From the NCBI RefSeq assembly GCF_000948285.1, contig NZ_JYBP01000003.1, positions 434,001 through 498,000 of the forward strand: a DNA stretch of 64,000 bases. Reading direction: 5' to 3'. Of the stretch, positions 1-9,757 are shown piece by piece (within the stretch, counting starts at the first letter, position 1; each line of letters starts with the position of its first letter). Both the position numbers and the translations under genes were made by a program. This DNA is from Geobacillus kaustophilus (GTDB lineage: Bacteria; Bacillota; Bacilli; Bacillales; Anoxybacillaceae). The notes under the pieces are model-generated. The model searched no databases, was not told the origin of the DNA, and was given only the letters and a program-made list of their open reading frames with translations.

Positions 1-334
<334 letters not shown>

Positions 335-377
335 TAACATAACAGAGACAAAACAATATATTATTATAACAAGTAAG

Positions 378-414
378 CGTACGAACAGCCGTTTTTGCTG
401 TTCGTACGTTTTAC
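378..414 (+). terminator. Rho-independent terminator after udk
   Basis: A 12-bp inverted repeat (CGTACGAACAGC at 378-389, GCTGTTCGTACG at 397-408) with a T-rich 7-nt loop is followed by TTTT. It lies between the udk stop and the greA ribosome binding site, so it should end or attenuate udk transcription. Confidence 0.75.
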
Positions 415-445
415 ATAATGCAGAATATATAGAGGAGTGAGATGA

Positions 446-922
446 ATGGCGAACGAAAAGCAGTATCCGATGACGAAAGAGGGAAAAGAGAAACTGGAAC
501 AAGAGCTTGAGTACTTAAAAACGGTCAAGCGGAAAGAAGTGGTGGAGCGCATTAAGATTGCGCGCGGGTTCGGGGATTTGTCGGAAAACTCGGAGTACGA
601 TGCTGCCAAAGATGAGCAGGCGTTTGTCGAATCACGCATCCAAATGCTTGAAAACATGATCCGCAACGCCGTCATCATTGAAGAAGACAAAGAAAATCCG
701 GACGTCGTCTCGCTTGGCAAATCAGTGACATTCATTGAACTGCCGGACGGTGAAGAAGAGACGTATACGATCGTCGGCAGCGCTGAAGCCGACCCATTTG
801 AAGGGAAAATTTCCAATGACTCGCCGATTGCGAAATCGCTCATCGGCCGCCGCGTCGGCGATGAAGTGACGGTGCAAACGCCGGGCGGGGAAATGCTTGT
901 GAAAATTGTGGCTGTGAAATAA
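446..922 (+). CDS. greA: Transcription elongation factor GreA
   Basis: The protein has 158 residues, the normal GreA length. The N-terminal half (about 1-75) is the coiled coil that enters the RNA polymerase secondary channel; the acidic tip is seen in [16 protein letters not shown], typical of GreA. The C-terminal half (about 80-158) is the FKBP-like domain, ending in [13 protein letters not shown]. GreA stimulates cleavage of backtracked nascent RNA so that stalled polymerase can resume. The ATG at 446 follows the ribosome binding site GAGGAGTGAG at 432-441. The udk terminator upstream suggests either a separate promoter or partial read-through. Confidence 0.97.
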   Translation: MANEKQYPMTKEGKEKLEQELEYLKTVKRKEVVERIKIARGFGDLSENSEYDAAKDEQAFVESRIQMLENMIRNAVIIEEDKENPDVVSLGKSVTFIELPDGEEETYTIVGSAEADPFEGKISNDSPIAKSLIGRRVGDEVTVQTPGGEMLVKIVAVK

Positions 923-1001
923 GAAGCAGGAGGCGGTCGGCCTGAACAAGCGGCGGTGTGCGAAGCGAAGAAAATTGCCGCCGCTTGACGTTTCAAACGG
1001 A

Positions 1002-1037
1002 AACACCTCGTCAACACTGATGATGAGGTGTTTTCTT
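1002..1037 (+). terminator. Hairpin after greA that also holds the ribosome binding site of the next gene
   Basis: AACACCTC near 1002-1009 pairs with GAGGTGTT at 1025-1032, and the 3' arm is followed by TTCTTT. It looks like a terminator for greA. The same 3' arm contains GAGGTG, the only good ribosome binding site for the penicillin-binding protein that starts at 1039, so the hairpin would also mask that site. Confidence 0.6.
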
Positions 1038-1038
1038 T

Positions 1039-2811
1039 ATGTGGAAAAAACGAACACTTGCCATGCTCGCCCTCATTCAATTGGGCTTGTTGTTGCTTGT
1101 CGGGCGATTGGCGCAAATCCAGCTGATTGACGCCGAGTCGTTTGCCAATCATAATTTAATTGCTGAAAGCGTCGCCCAGCGGACACAAGAACTCATTATT
1201 GATGACGGGCGCGGCTCGTTCGTCGACCGAAATGGCGCGCCGCTCACGAAGCGATATGTGCCGTCGCTTGTCTTATTTCCATTTTTAACGGCGATGAAAT
1301 GGCCGATGGAACAAGTGGCCCGCATCGCCGGCGTCTCGGAAGAAGAGATCCGCCGCCAGCTTGAGCAGGCGGACGGTCCGTTCGTCTTAGAGAAGGATGG
1401 CGAGCCGCTCGCCTTGAGCGCCCAGCAAATGAAGCAAATTAACGATTTGGGCATTCCGGGGGTATTTGCCGTCAACAAGCAATATCCGTTGGAAACGGTG
1501 TACGCCCCGCATTTGCTTGGCTTCACCCGTCCGGATCAGGAGCTCATCAAGAAGCGTTATCCGAAACGGACGCTGCCGCCAAAGACCGAAGTGGGCATTC
1601 AAGGGCTTGAGAAAGCGTTTGATGAATTTTTGCTCGCCGACGGCGAAACGAAGCTGCTTTACCATGTTGACGCCGAAGGGCGGCCGTTGTTTGGGCTTGA
1701 TGTCAAATACAGCGATACGGGCAATCCGTTTTATCCCGTCACCGTGCAAACGACGCTTGACCGCGATCTGCAGCAAGAGATGGAACGGATCGTCGACCAG
1801 TACGGACTGAAAAAAGGCGGCCTCGTGCTATTGGACATTGAGACAAACGGTGTGCTCGCCATGGTCAGCCGCCCAAACATGGACCCGCGCGATCCGTATA
1901 AAAACCGCGGGGCGGAAAACCAAATGGCGCTTCCGCAAATCCCTGGATCGATTTTTAAAACGGTCATTGCGGCTGCGGCGCTTGATGAAGGGCTCGCATC
2001 GCCGGAGACAACGTTTGATTGCAGCCGAAAGATTGACGGCAAAACGCGCGATGAGGAGCATGATTACGGCGTGCTTGACTTAGCGGACAGCTTTGCCGTC
2101 AGTTGCAACAATGCTTTCGCCACGCTCGGCAAGCAGTTGATCGAGCAAGATCCGGATGCGTTTGAAACGTATGCGAGAAAGCTCGGGCTGTATCCGACGG
2201 CCGGCTGGGAAGGAGTGGTGTACCATGAAGAGCATTTCCGTCAGTTCCCGGAGGAGCAAAAGGGAACGATTTGGCATGATCCGCGCGACAAGCGGGTGCC
2301 GCTTGCGGTGGCGCAAACGGCGATCGGGCAAAAAAATGTACGCGTCTCTCCGCTTGGCGTCGCCAACATGATGGCGACCATCGCCCGCGGCGGCGAAGCG
2401 CTTCAGGTGCGGGCCGTTGACAAAGTGCTGTATAAAAACGGTGCGACTCTCTTTTCGTTTCCGCCCCAACCGGATTCAGACATGGCGCCGATCGCTCCGC
2501 AGACGGCCGAAGAGCTGCAGCGGCTTTTGCGCGGCGTTGTTACCAAAGAGGATGGCACCGGCCGCCGCTTCCGTTCGCTGCCGTATCCGGTTGCCGGCAA
2601 ATCGGGGACGGCGGAGACAGGAAAAATGGACGGCGGCGCTGAATTCATTAATAAATGGTTTGCTGGCTATTTTCCAGCCGACCGCCCGAAATACGCCCTC
2701 GCTGTCGTTGAGCTCGACTGTCCGAGCGGGCGGGCCGCGACGAATGATGTGTTCGCCGCCGCAGTCGAGTCGCTTTATGCTTATGACCGCGCCAAAAAGG
2801 AAGTGAAGTGA
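1039..2811 (+). CDS. pbpI: Class B penicillin-binding protein (peptidoglycan transpeptidase)
   Basis: This 590-residue protein has one N-terminal membrane anchor (about residues 8-27), a dimerisation domain and a C-terminal transpeptidase domain facing the cell exterior. The three catalytic motifs are present: SIFK (Ser304-Lys307), SCN (355-357) and KSGT (521-524). It should cross-link peptide stems of peptidoglycan by the D,D-transpeptidase reaction and bind beta-lactams. The position between greA and yrrS matches B. subtilis yrrR (pbpI), a nonessential class B protein, and the symbol rests on this synteny. The ATG at 1039 is preceded by GAGGTG at 1025-1030, eight bases away, inside a hairpin arm. 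The gene is intact and ends 65 bp before yrrS. Confidence 0.9.
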   Translation: MWKKRTLAMLALIQLGLLLLVGRLAQIQLIDAESFANHNLIAESVAQRTQELIIDDGRGSFVDRNGAPLTKRYVPSLVLFPFLTAMKWPMEQVARIAGVSEEEIRRQLEQADGPFVLEKDGEPLALSAQQMKQINDLGIPGVFAVNKQYPLETVYAPHLLGFTRPDQELIKKRYPKRTLPPKTEVGIQGLEKAFDEFLLADGETKLLYHVDAEGRPLFGLDVKYSDTGNPFYPVTVQTTLDRDLQQEMERIVDQYGLKKGGLVLLDIETNGVLAMVSRPNMDPRDPYKNRGAENQMALPQIPGSIFKTVIAAAALDEGLASPETTFDCSRKIDGKTRDEEHDYGVLDLADSFAVSCNNAFATLGKQLIEQDPDAFETYARKLGLYPTAGWEGVVYHEEHFRQFPEEQKGTIWHDPRDKRVPLAVAQTAIGQKNVRVSPLGVANMMATIARGGEALQVRAVDKVLYKNGATLFSFPPQPDSDMAPIAPQTAEELQRLLRGVVTKEDGTGRRFRSLPYPVAGKSGTAETGKMDGGAEFINKWFAGYFPADRPKYALAVVELDCPSGRAATNDVFAAAVESLYAYDRAKKEVK

Positions 2812-2876
2812 CGAACCAAATGTAAGGGGTATCCATTTTCCATCATAAGCATCATCCAAAGAAGGGGGAGGAGACA

Positions 2877-3500
2877 GTGGTGCAAACGGAAACGCGCTTT
2901 GCCGCCCGCGCCAAGCGGCGGAGAATCAACCGTTGGCTCAATGGAGCTATTGCGGTTGTCGTGCTGCTCATTTTGATTGTCGGTGGGAACTTGCTGTTTG
3001 GCGGCGAACCGGGCGAGAAGGCGGTCGATCGCGAAGCAAAAACAGAAGCGGCCAACGCGAAGCGAGTGGAAGTGGAAACAGGTGAAGCGGTGGAGCCGGC
3101 GGAAGCCGAAACGCCCGCTGAGGAAGAAGACGCGGCTTCCACCGATGAAACGAGCGAAACGGGCTCGACAGAAACGCCGGGCCCGCCGGGGTCCAACATT
3201 GAAAAAGAAATCGTCAACCCGGCATGGCAGCCGATCGGCACGACGCAATCGGAGCCGCATGAAACGGTGTTTAAGAAAGATTCGGTCGACTGGAAGGAAA
3301 TGCTCGATGCCGTCAGCTATGCGACCGGCATCGCCCCGGAGGAGATGATCGTTTGGTTCATCGGCAACAACGGGCCGAACAAAGCGGTCGCGACGATTTC
3401 GACGAAAGATCAAACCGCCCATTACAAAGTGTACATTGAATGGGTGACGAACGAAGGTTGGAAGCCGACGAAAGTGCAAAAGTTGAAGCAAAAGTCATAA
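2877..3500 (+). CDS. yrrS: YrrS-family membrane-anchored protein (DUF1510)
   Basis: The 207-residue product has a basic N-terminus (RAKRRR), one membrane segment at about residues 22-44, a long acidic Glu/Ala/Thr-rich linker (about 48-105) and a compact C-terminal domain (about 115-200) containing WQPIGT and VTNEGWKPTKVQ. This layout and the position after pbpI match YrrS, which has a DUF1510 domain and no firm biochemical role. The expected topology is cytoplasmic N-terminus and extracellular C-terminus. Two GTG codons stand side by side at 2877 and 2880; the strong GGGGGAGGAG at 2863-2872 serves either. A bidirectional terminator follows. Confidence 0.85.
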   Translation: MVQTETRFAARAKRRRINRWLNGAIAVVVLLILIVGGNLLFGGEPGEKAVDREAKTEAANAKRVEVETGEAVEPAEAETPAEEEDAASTDETSETGSTETPGPPGSNIEKEIVNPAWQPIGTTQSEPHETVFKKDSVDWKEMLDAVSYATGIAPEEMIVWFIGNNGPNKAVATISTKDQTAHYKVYIEWVTNEGWKPTKVQKLKQKS

Positions 3501-3587
3501 GCGGCATAATGAAGGGAAGCGGAGATATATTCGAAACTTCAACGGCATCAGTGAAACAATGGCGGTTCATTAGCGGCGGAAAAATAC

Positions 3588-3624
3588 ACAGGCGCCCAAA
3601 AACGAAGAGCGCCTGTTATTTTTT
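3588..3624. terminator. Bidirectional terminator between yrrS and yrzA
   Basis: ACAGGCGC (3588-3595) pairs with GCGCCTGT (3609-3616). TATTTTTT follows on the plus strand, and the minus strand gives GTATTTTTC after the opposite arm. It can therefore serve yrrS from the left and yrzA from the right. Confidence 0.8.
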
Positions 3625-3825
3625 CGCTTTGAAATGAACGACCGCGCTGTACCAACGCTTTCCGTTTTCCATCACATGCATTTGATGGGATACATGATGG
3701 ACGGAAAGCAAGAGCGCCTTGTTATGTTCAATTTGTTCGTTGATTTTTTTCTCGAGCGCCCGCAAATCGTCGGCTTCAAAAAATTCGATTTTATCCTCGA
3801 TCAAATCAAGAGAAATGTTAGGCAT
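3616..3825 (-). CDS. yrzA: YrzA-family small protein (DUF2536)
   Basis: A 69-residue protein starting MPNISLDLIEDKIEFFEADD and ending in VVHFKAKK. It resembles B. subtilis YrzA (DUF2536), found at the same place between yrrS and yrrT but on the opposite strand. It has no signal peptide or membrane segment. The middle (EKKINEQIEHNKALLLSVHHVSHQ) looks helical and His-rich. The function is unknown. The ATG at 3825-3823 follows AAAGGAGGA on the minus strand, which is strong support for a real gene despite its size. Confidence 0.8.
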   Translation of the reverse strand: MPNISLDLIEDKIEFFEADDLRALEKKINEQIEHNKALLLSVHHVSHQMHVMENGKRWYSAVVHFKAKK

Positions 3826-3917
3826 CGCTCTTCCTCCTTTCCATTGTCAGTGTAGCAAATTTTCCCGCCCTCATCCACCGGTGTACAAGGGGGAACAATA
3901 CGAACGAAACATGATCG

Positions 3918-3946
3918 TTGAACAAGGGAAAAACATATGCTACAGT
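3918..3946 (+). promoter_or_regulatory. Candidate sigma-A promoter of the yrrT-mtnN-mccAB-yrhC operon
   Basis: TTGAAC (3918-3923), a 17-bp spacer and TACAGT (3941-3946) lie 65 bp before the yrrT start. The leader that follows (3947-4000) is AT-rich. In B. subtilis this operon is repressed by the cysteine regulator CymR, and the AT-rich leader is where an operator would be expected, but I cannot identify a CymR box with certainty. Confidence 0.5.
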
Positions 3947-4011
3947 AAGAGCAGGCAATACCAAAAACATACTATATTTATAGAAATTATAAACTTTTGG
4001 GGTGTGGCCAT

Positions 4012-4659
4012 ATGGGCAGAGAGTTTCTTGACTTGTTTGAGCAATGGGCGGAATCGTATGACCGATCGGTCGAAGGATATGATGAGCAATACAGCGATGT
4101 GTTCGCCGGCTATGACCGCATTTTAAGCACGGTCGCCGACAAAGCCGGCCAAGTCGTGCTCGAGTTTGGCGTCGGGACAGGCAACTTGACGAAAAAGCTG
4201 CTTGAGCGCGGCAAGCAGGTGTACGGGATCGAGCCATCGGCGCCGATGAGGAAAAAAGCGGCGGAAAAGCTCAGCGGGCGAGCGGTCATTCTGGACGGCG
4301 ATTTTTTGCAATTTCCGACACCGTCGGAGCCGATCGACACGATTGCCAGCACGTATGCGTTTCATCATTTGACGGATGCGGAAAAAGACGAAGCGTTGGC
4401 CAAATATAGTCAATTGCTCCATCCGGGTGGTAAAATAGTGTTTGCCGATACGGCGTTTCGCGACAAAGAGGCGTTCCGCCGGGCGATTGAGGAAGCCCGG
4501 ACGCGCGGCTTCCACGATTTGGCCGACGATTTGGAACGCGAATATTATACGACGCTTGACGTATTGGAATCACTGTTTTCCAAGCATGGCTTTTCCGTCT
4601 CTTTTGCGCAGCAAAACGCGTTCGTCTGGGTGATGGAGGCGGTGAAACAAACGACATAG
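4012..4659 (+). CDS. yrrT: Class I SAM-dependent methyltransferase YrrT
   Basis: The protein (215 residues from the chosen start) has the Rossmann-type SAM motif [15 protein letters not shown] (about residues 44-58), the acidic second strand with IEPSAPM, and the AFHHL segment typical of the family. It is the first gene of the operon that recycles methionine and homocysteine to cysteine, and in B. subtilis is assigned as a putative AdoMet-dependent methyltransferase feeding that route; its substrate is not known. An in-frame ATG at 3997 exists, but the ATG at 4012 aligns with the usual MGREF start and follows GGGGTGTGG. The stop is 14 bp before mtnN. Confidence 0.88.
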   Translation: MGREFLDLFEQWAESYDRSVEGYDEQYSDVFAGYDRILSTVADKAGQVVLEFGVGTGNLTKKLLERGKQVYGIEPSAPMRKKAAEKLSGRAVILDGDFLQFPTPSEPIDTIASTYAFHHLTDAEKDEALAKYSQLLHPGGKIVFADTAFRDKEAFRRAIEEARTRGFHDLADDLEREYYTTLDVLESLFSKHGFSVSFAQQNAFVWVMEAVKQTT

Positions 4660-4673
4660 AAAGAGGGAGAACG

Positions 4674-5378
4674 ATGAAAGCAGCCATTATTGGAGCCATG
4701 GAAGAGGAAGTGGCGATTTTGCGTTCGCGTATGGAAGGGCGCGAGGAAACGGTCATCGCCGGGTGTGAATTTTCCGAAGGGTGTCTTGACGGCGTGCAGG
4801 CGGTGTTGTTGAAATCCGGGATCGGCAAAGTGAACGCCGCCATGGGAACGACGCTTCTGCTTGACCACTTTCGCCCTGATTTCGTGATCAATACGGGTTC
4901 GGCCGGCGGATTTTTGCCTTCGCTTCGTGTCGGAGATCTTGTCATTTCCGAGGAAGTCGTCCATCATGACGTCGATGTGACCGCGTTCGGCTACGCTTAT
5001 GGGCAAGTGCCTGGCCTGCCGGCGCGCTACCGGGCGGATGAGGCGCTTGTTGAGGCGGCCAAGCAGGCGGCGGCGCGGCTTGATGGCCTGCAGGCAGTGA
5101 CCGGCTTGATCGCCACCGGCGATTCGTTTATGAATGATCCAAAGCGAGTCGAATTTGTGCGCGGTCAGTTTCCGGAATTGTGCGCCGTCGAAATGGAAGC
5201 GGCGGCGATCGCCCAAGTGTGTGTGCAGTTTGGAACGCCGTTTGTCATCGTCCGGGCGTTGTCTGATATTGCTGGTGAGGAGTCGGATGTGTCGTTTGAA
5301 CAGTTTTTGGAGACGGCGGCGAAACATTCGGCTGAACTTGTCTTGTCGATGCTTTCCGTTATGAAGGAGAGACGCTAG
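4674..5378 (+). CDS. mtnN: 5'-methylthioadenosine/S-adenosylhomocysteine nucleosidase
   Basis: A full-length 234-residue nucleosidase that removes adenine from S-adenosylhomocysteine and 5'-methylthioadenosine. Family residues are visible: Glu12 in GAMEEEV, the NTGSAGG glycine loop, the VEMEAAA segment with Glu175, and the general acid Asp198 in ALSDIAG. In this operon it yields S-ribosylhomocysteine, which leads to homocysteine for MccA and MccB. The start follows AGAGGGAGAACG. It lies 14 bp after yrrT and 58 bp before mccA and is clearly cotranscribed. Confidence 0.96.
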   Translation: MKAAIIGAMEEEVAILRSRMEGREETVIAGCEFSEGCLDGVQAVLLKSGIGKVNAAMGTTLLLDHFRPDFVINTGSAGGFLPSLRVGDLVISEEVVHHDVDVTAFGYAYGQVPGLPARYRADEALVEAAKQAAARLDGLQAVTGLIATGDSFMNDPKRVEFVRGQFPELCAVEMEAAAIAQVCVQFGTPFVIVRALSDIAGEESDVSFEQFLETAAKHSAELVLSMLSVMKERR

Positions 5379-5436
5379 GAAACAAAACGCCGCCGTTCCG
5401 CAGCCAAAATGAACGTGAAGAAACGGAGTGACTTGT

Positions 5437-7496
<2,060 letters not shown>

Positions 7497-7558
7497 AATT
7501 GCCGCTCCCCCCTTCCGTCCATGTATGATACAGTGAAAGGGGAGAGGAGGGATCGGGC

Positions 7559-7807
7559 TTGAATGAGCAGCAACGAAACGAGCTGCGGGCCAAGGCAGGC
7601 GACTTTAAAACATACAGCCTCGTCTTGTTCGCATTTGGAGCGTTTCTCTATTTCGGAACGGTCATCCCAGGAGCGGTTGAGACAGCGAAAAAACCGTTCG
7701 CCCTATTGGCAGTCGCCGTCTGTTTTGCCGCGTCGCTTTCCTGTTTGCGCCAAGCCGCCCGCTATGCCCGCCGTCTTGAGGAAGAAGAAGAGCGGTTCGA
7801 ACCGTAA
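7559..7807 (+). CDS. yrhC: YrhC-like small membrane protein
   Basis: An 82-residue protein with two hydrophobic segments (about 20-38 and 46-64) and a charged, Glu/Arg-rich tail (ARRLEEEEERFEP). Length, topology and position as last gene of the mccAB operon match B. subtilis YrhC, whose function is unknown. The start is a TTG at 7559, preceded by GGGGAGAGGAGGG. A hairpin terminator follows directly. Confidence 0.8.
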   Translation: MNEQQRNELRAKAGDFKTYSLVLFAFGAFLYFGTVIPGAVETAKKPFALLAVAVCFAASLSCLRQAARYARRLEEEEERFEP

Positions 7808-7837
7808 ACCTGCCTTTTGGCCAAAAGGCGGGTTTTT
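7806..7837 (+). terminator. Terminator of the yrrT-yrhC operon
   Basis: TGCCTTTTGG (7811-7820) and CCAAAAGGCG (7821-7830) form a long hairpin whose stem ends in AACC/GGTT and runs into TTTTT. It begins inside the yrhC stop region. Confidence 0.85.
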
Positions 7838-7896
7838 GTTTAGCCATGCTGGCGTTCAAGGGAAAGCAAGCTTTTTTCCTATTTTGCAAAAAACGG

Positions 7897-7925
7897 TTTA
7901 CAATGGAAATAATTTTGGATATAAT
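7897..7925 (+). promoter_or_regulatory. Strong sigma-A promoter for the yrzI micro-ORF cluster
   Basis: TTTACA (7897-7902), exactly 17 bp, then a perfect TATAAT (7920-7925). It is the best consensus promoter between mccB and sigK, and it drives a region that otherwise holds only very small ORFs and hairpins. Confidence 0.75.
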
Positions 7926-7964
7926 TACCTGCGTAGCATCATTTCGAAAGGGAGGTCGAAGACA

Positions 7965-8042
7965 ATGACAATGATGATGTGGACAACAGTAACGCATCCA
8001 TTCTATCAAACGGCTATTCGACCTTCCGCCGACCGGGAATGA
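7965..8042 (+). CDS. Possible 25-residue small protein or leader peptide
   Basis: An ATG at 7965 follows AAAGGGAGG with good spacing and opens a 25-codon frame reading MTMMMWTTVTHPFYQTAI then RPSADRE. It starts about 33 bp after the predicted transcription start, and two hairpins follow its stop. I do not recognise it. It may be translated as a peptide in its own right, or act as a leader whose translation affects the hairpins downstream. Evidence is the binding site, the promoter and the position only. Confidence 0.4.
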   Translation: MTMMMWTTVTHPFYQTAIRPSADRE

Positions 8043-8072
8043 ACGTGCACCGATGACGAAAAACAGCGATCG

Positions 8073-8113
8073 GGCCGCAGAAGGGGAGTAGTCTCGCTTT
8101 CTGCGGCCTTTTT
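8073..8113 (+). terminator. First of two matching hairpins, terminator-like
   Basis: GGCCGCAGAA (8073-8082) pairs with TTCTGCGGCC (8099-8108) and is followed by TTTTT. The core CCGCAGAA/TTCTGCGG is repeated in the next hairpin, so the two could form alternative pairings. Confidence 0.7.
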
Positions 8114-8123
8114 GTACGCTTAG

Positions 8124-8155
8124 CCGCAGAAACGCCTTCCTTCTGCGGTTTTTTT
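8124..8155 (+). terminator. Second of two matching hairpins, terminator-like
   Basis: CCGCAGAA (8124-8131) pairs with TTCTGCGG (8141-8148), followed by seven T. It ends about 24 bp before the yrzI start. Some transcription must pass both hairpins, or a further promoter must exist, for yrzI to be expressed. Confidence 0.7.
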
Positions 8156-8178
8156 GCATGGAAAGGAGGTGGGGAGGC

Positions 8179-8322
8179 ATGACGATCCATTTGTTTTTTA
8201 TCACGATCACGATTGAGCGGAGAAAGCCGCGGCAACGGAACATCGAAGAGGAGCGGTTCGCACGTGCAGCCGAAGAGGAGTTGCTTGACCGCAAATGTTC
8301 CGCTCATCAACGGTTGTTTTAA
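8179..8322 (+). CDS. yrzI: YrzI-family small protein
   Basis: A 47-residue protein with a short hydrophobic start (MTIHLFFITITIERRK) and a basic/acidic tail (RNIEEERFARAAEEELLDRK). This pattern is that of the YrzI family of Bacillus, small proteins of unknown function encoded among other tiny ORFs. The ATG at 8179 follows GAAAGGAGGTGGGGAGG, an exceptionally strong binding site. The N-terminal hydrophobic stretch may touch or enter the membrane. Confidence 0.7.
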   Translation: MTIHLFFITITIERRKPRQRNIEEERFARAAEEELLDRKCSAHQRLF

Positions 8323-8350
8323 AACATGGAGATGAAAGGGGAGAAGATTC

Positions 8351-8410
8351 ATGTCAATTGTACCAGTATGGATTGTGATGTGGATGAAACAGACGGGAGA
8401 CTCGACTTGA
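8351..8410 (+). CDS. Possible 19-residue hydrophobic peptide
   Basis: ATG at 8351 preceded by AAAGGGGAGAAG opens a 19-codon frame, MSIVPVWIVMWMKQTGDST. The hydrophobic first 12 residues are followed by a short polar tail, as in many small membrane-active peptides. It lies 28 bp after yrzI and would share its transcript. In B. subtilis yrzI also sits among several micro-ORFs. I cannot confirm coding from sequence alone. Confidence 0.4.
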   Translation: MSIVPVWIVMWMKQTGDST

Positions 8411-8552
8411 CTCAGGCTAAAGGGGTGTTATCGGTGCTCCGCGTGCTGTTGTTGACGGTCGAATTTCATGAATTGTTCAAAATGTGGCGGAAGCGATCCA
8501 CGTCTTCTTTGGTAAAATAAAAGTAAACGAGAAGGCCAAGGAGGGAACGGGG

Positions 8553-8639
8553 ATGTTCGCCATTGTCATGTCGATCATCATTACCGCGTCGATTGCGCTT
8601 GTTGTCGCCGCGGAAGTCAGCGTTGAGGCAAGAGCGTAA
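8553..8639 (+). CDS. Possible 28-residue single-span peptide
   Basis: ATG at 8553 follows CAAGGAGGGAACGG. The frame reads [18 protein letters not shown] then [10 protein letters not shown], a single hydrophobic helix of about 19 residues and a short acidic tail. It is the last of the micro-ORFs in this cluster. The strong binding site and the membrane-helix composition support translation. The function is unknown; a small membrane peptide of toxin or regulator type is one option. Confidence 0.45.
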   Translation: MFAIVMSIIITASIALVVAAEVSVEARA

Positions 8640-8845
8640 GCACGGCGGTTCTTCTGCATCGGGAGGGGGATAAGCAGGCGGACCGAATCAGCAGAACGTT
8701 GGCATCAATCGTTTTTGATTGGTCAAGTCATTGCCGGCTCATTTCGGGCCGGTCTATTTTTGTCGTAAAGACACGGACAACATCGCCCCTGCATATACAT
8801 AACGATAGGCGGTTTCCGCCGATGACAGCAGGCGGGGGTGGGAGC

Positions 8846-9559
8846 ATGTCCGGCATTTTCACGGCGTTTACGTTTCTGTTGAAAGAGCTGACGTTTCTTG
8901 TCTCGTATATTAAAAACAATGCGTTTCCCCAGCCGTTGAGCGCTCAAGAAGAGGAAAAGTATTTGGCGCTGATGGCAAAAGGCGACGAGCAAGCCCGCAA
9001 CCGGCTCATCGAACACAACTTGCGCCTTGTTGCCCACATTGTGAAAAAGTTTGAAAATACGGGAGAAGAGGTCGAGGATTTAATCTCCATTGGCACGATT
9101 GGCTTGATCAAGGCGATTGAAAGCTATTCGCCGGGCAAAGGAACGAAGTTGGCAACGTATGCGGCTCGATGTATCGAGAACGAAATCCTGATGCACCTTC
9201 GTTCATTAAAAAAAACGCGCAAAGACGTCTCGTTGCATGAGCCAATCGGCCAGGACAAAGAAGGAAACGAAATCAGCCTGCTTGATATTTTAAAAGCCGA
9301 AGGCGAAGACATCGTCGATGAAATCCACTTGAACATGGAGCTCGAACAAGTCAAACAATATATCAGCGTGCTTGATGAGCGGGAAAAAGAGGTGATCATC
9401 AATCGCTTTGGCCTCGGTCGGCAGCGGGAAAAAACGCAGCGTGAAATCGCCAAAGAGCTCGGCATCTCGAGAAGCTATGTCTCGCGCATTGAAAAACGGG
9501 CATTAATGAAAATGTTTCACGAGTTTTATCGGCAGGAAAAAGAAAAACGGCGGTCATAA
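8846..9559 (+). CDS. sigK: Sporulation sigma factor K precursor (pro-sigma-K), uninterrupted
   Basis: The 237-residue protein is an intact sigma-K. It begins with the hydrophobic pro-sequence [20 protein letters not shown], which SpoIVFB removes in the mother cell, then [12 protein letters not shown]. Region 2 ([32 protein letters not shown]) binds the -10 element and core polymerase; region 4 ([20 protein letters not shown]) is the -35 helix-turn-helix. It directs late mother-cell gene expression such as coat genes. An upstream ATG at 8699 is in frame, but the ATG at 8846 has GGTGGGAG before it and gives the family start. Unlike B. subtilis 168, no skin element splits the gene. Confidence 0.96.
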   Translation: MSGIFTAFTFLLKELTFLVSYIKNNAFPQPLSAQEEEKYLALMAKGDEQARNRLIEHNLRLVAHIVKKFENTGEEVEDLISIGTIGLIKAIESYSPGKGTKLATYAARCIENEILMHLRSLKKTRKDVSLHEPIGQDKEGNEISLLDILKAEGEDIVDEIHLNMELEQVKQYISVLDEREKEVIINRFGLGRQREKTQREIAKELGISRSYVSRIEKRALMKMFHEFYRQEKEKRRS

Positions 9560-9560
9560 C

Positions 9561-9595
9561 AAAAGCGGGTTGCTGGTGCAGCGGCCCGCTTTTTT
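9561..9595 (+). terminator. Terminator of sigK
   Basis: AAAAGCGGG (9561-9569) pairs with CCCGCTTTTT (9585-9594), ending in a T tract, two bases after the sigK stop. Confidence 0.85.
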
Positions 9596-9678
9596 CAGTA
9601 ATGGAAGAATAGAAATTATTTTAAAAAATTGAATTCTTTCGTTTATATCCTTTGATGAAGCGATTTCAATCAAAAATA

Positions 9679-9707
9679 TTGACAGATTTTATTTTTAAAA
9701 GTAAAAT
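9679..9707 (+). promoter_or_regulatory. Sigma-A promoter of gltT
   Basis: A perfect TTGACA (9679-9684), a 17-bp AT-rich spacer and TAAAAT (9702-9707), about 50 bp before the gltT ATG. The flanking DNA (9600-9740) is unusually AT-rich and could act as an UP element. Confidence 0.75.
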
Positions 9708-9757
9708 AATTTTGTCGTCTTTTGTCTAAATTTGTCTAAAGGAGGCGAAAAAGCATC

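Noticed and set aside
364-1152. Minus-strand ORF of 262 codons opposite greA
   Set aside because: It covers greA, a terminator and the start of the next gene, and shows no recognisable domain.
3940-4011. Possible S-box or T-box riboswitch before the methionine-to-cysteine operon
   Set aside because: The leader is only about 65 bp and AT-rich, with no terminator or conserved riboswitch core.
8326-8520. 64-codon ORF overlapping the micro-ORF cluster
   Set aside because: The 19-codon ORF in another frame has the better-placed binding site, and this frame has mixed, non-family composition.
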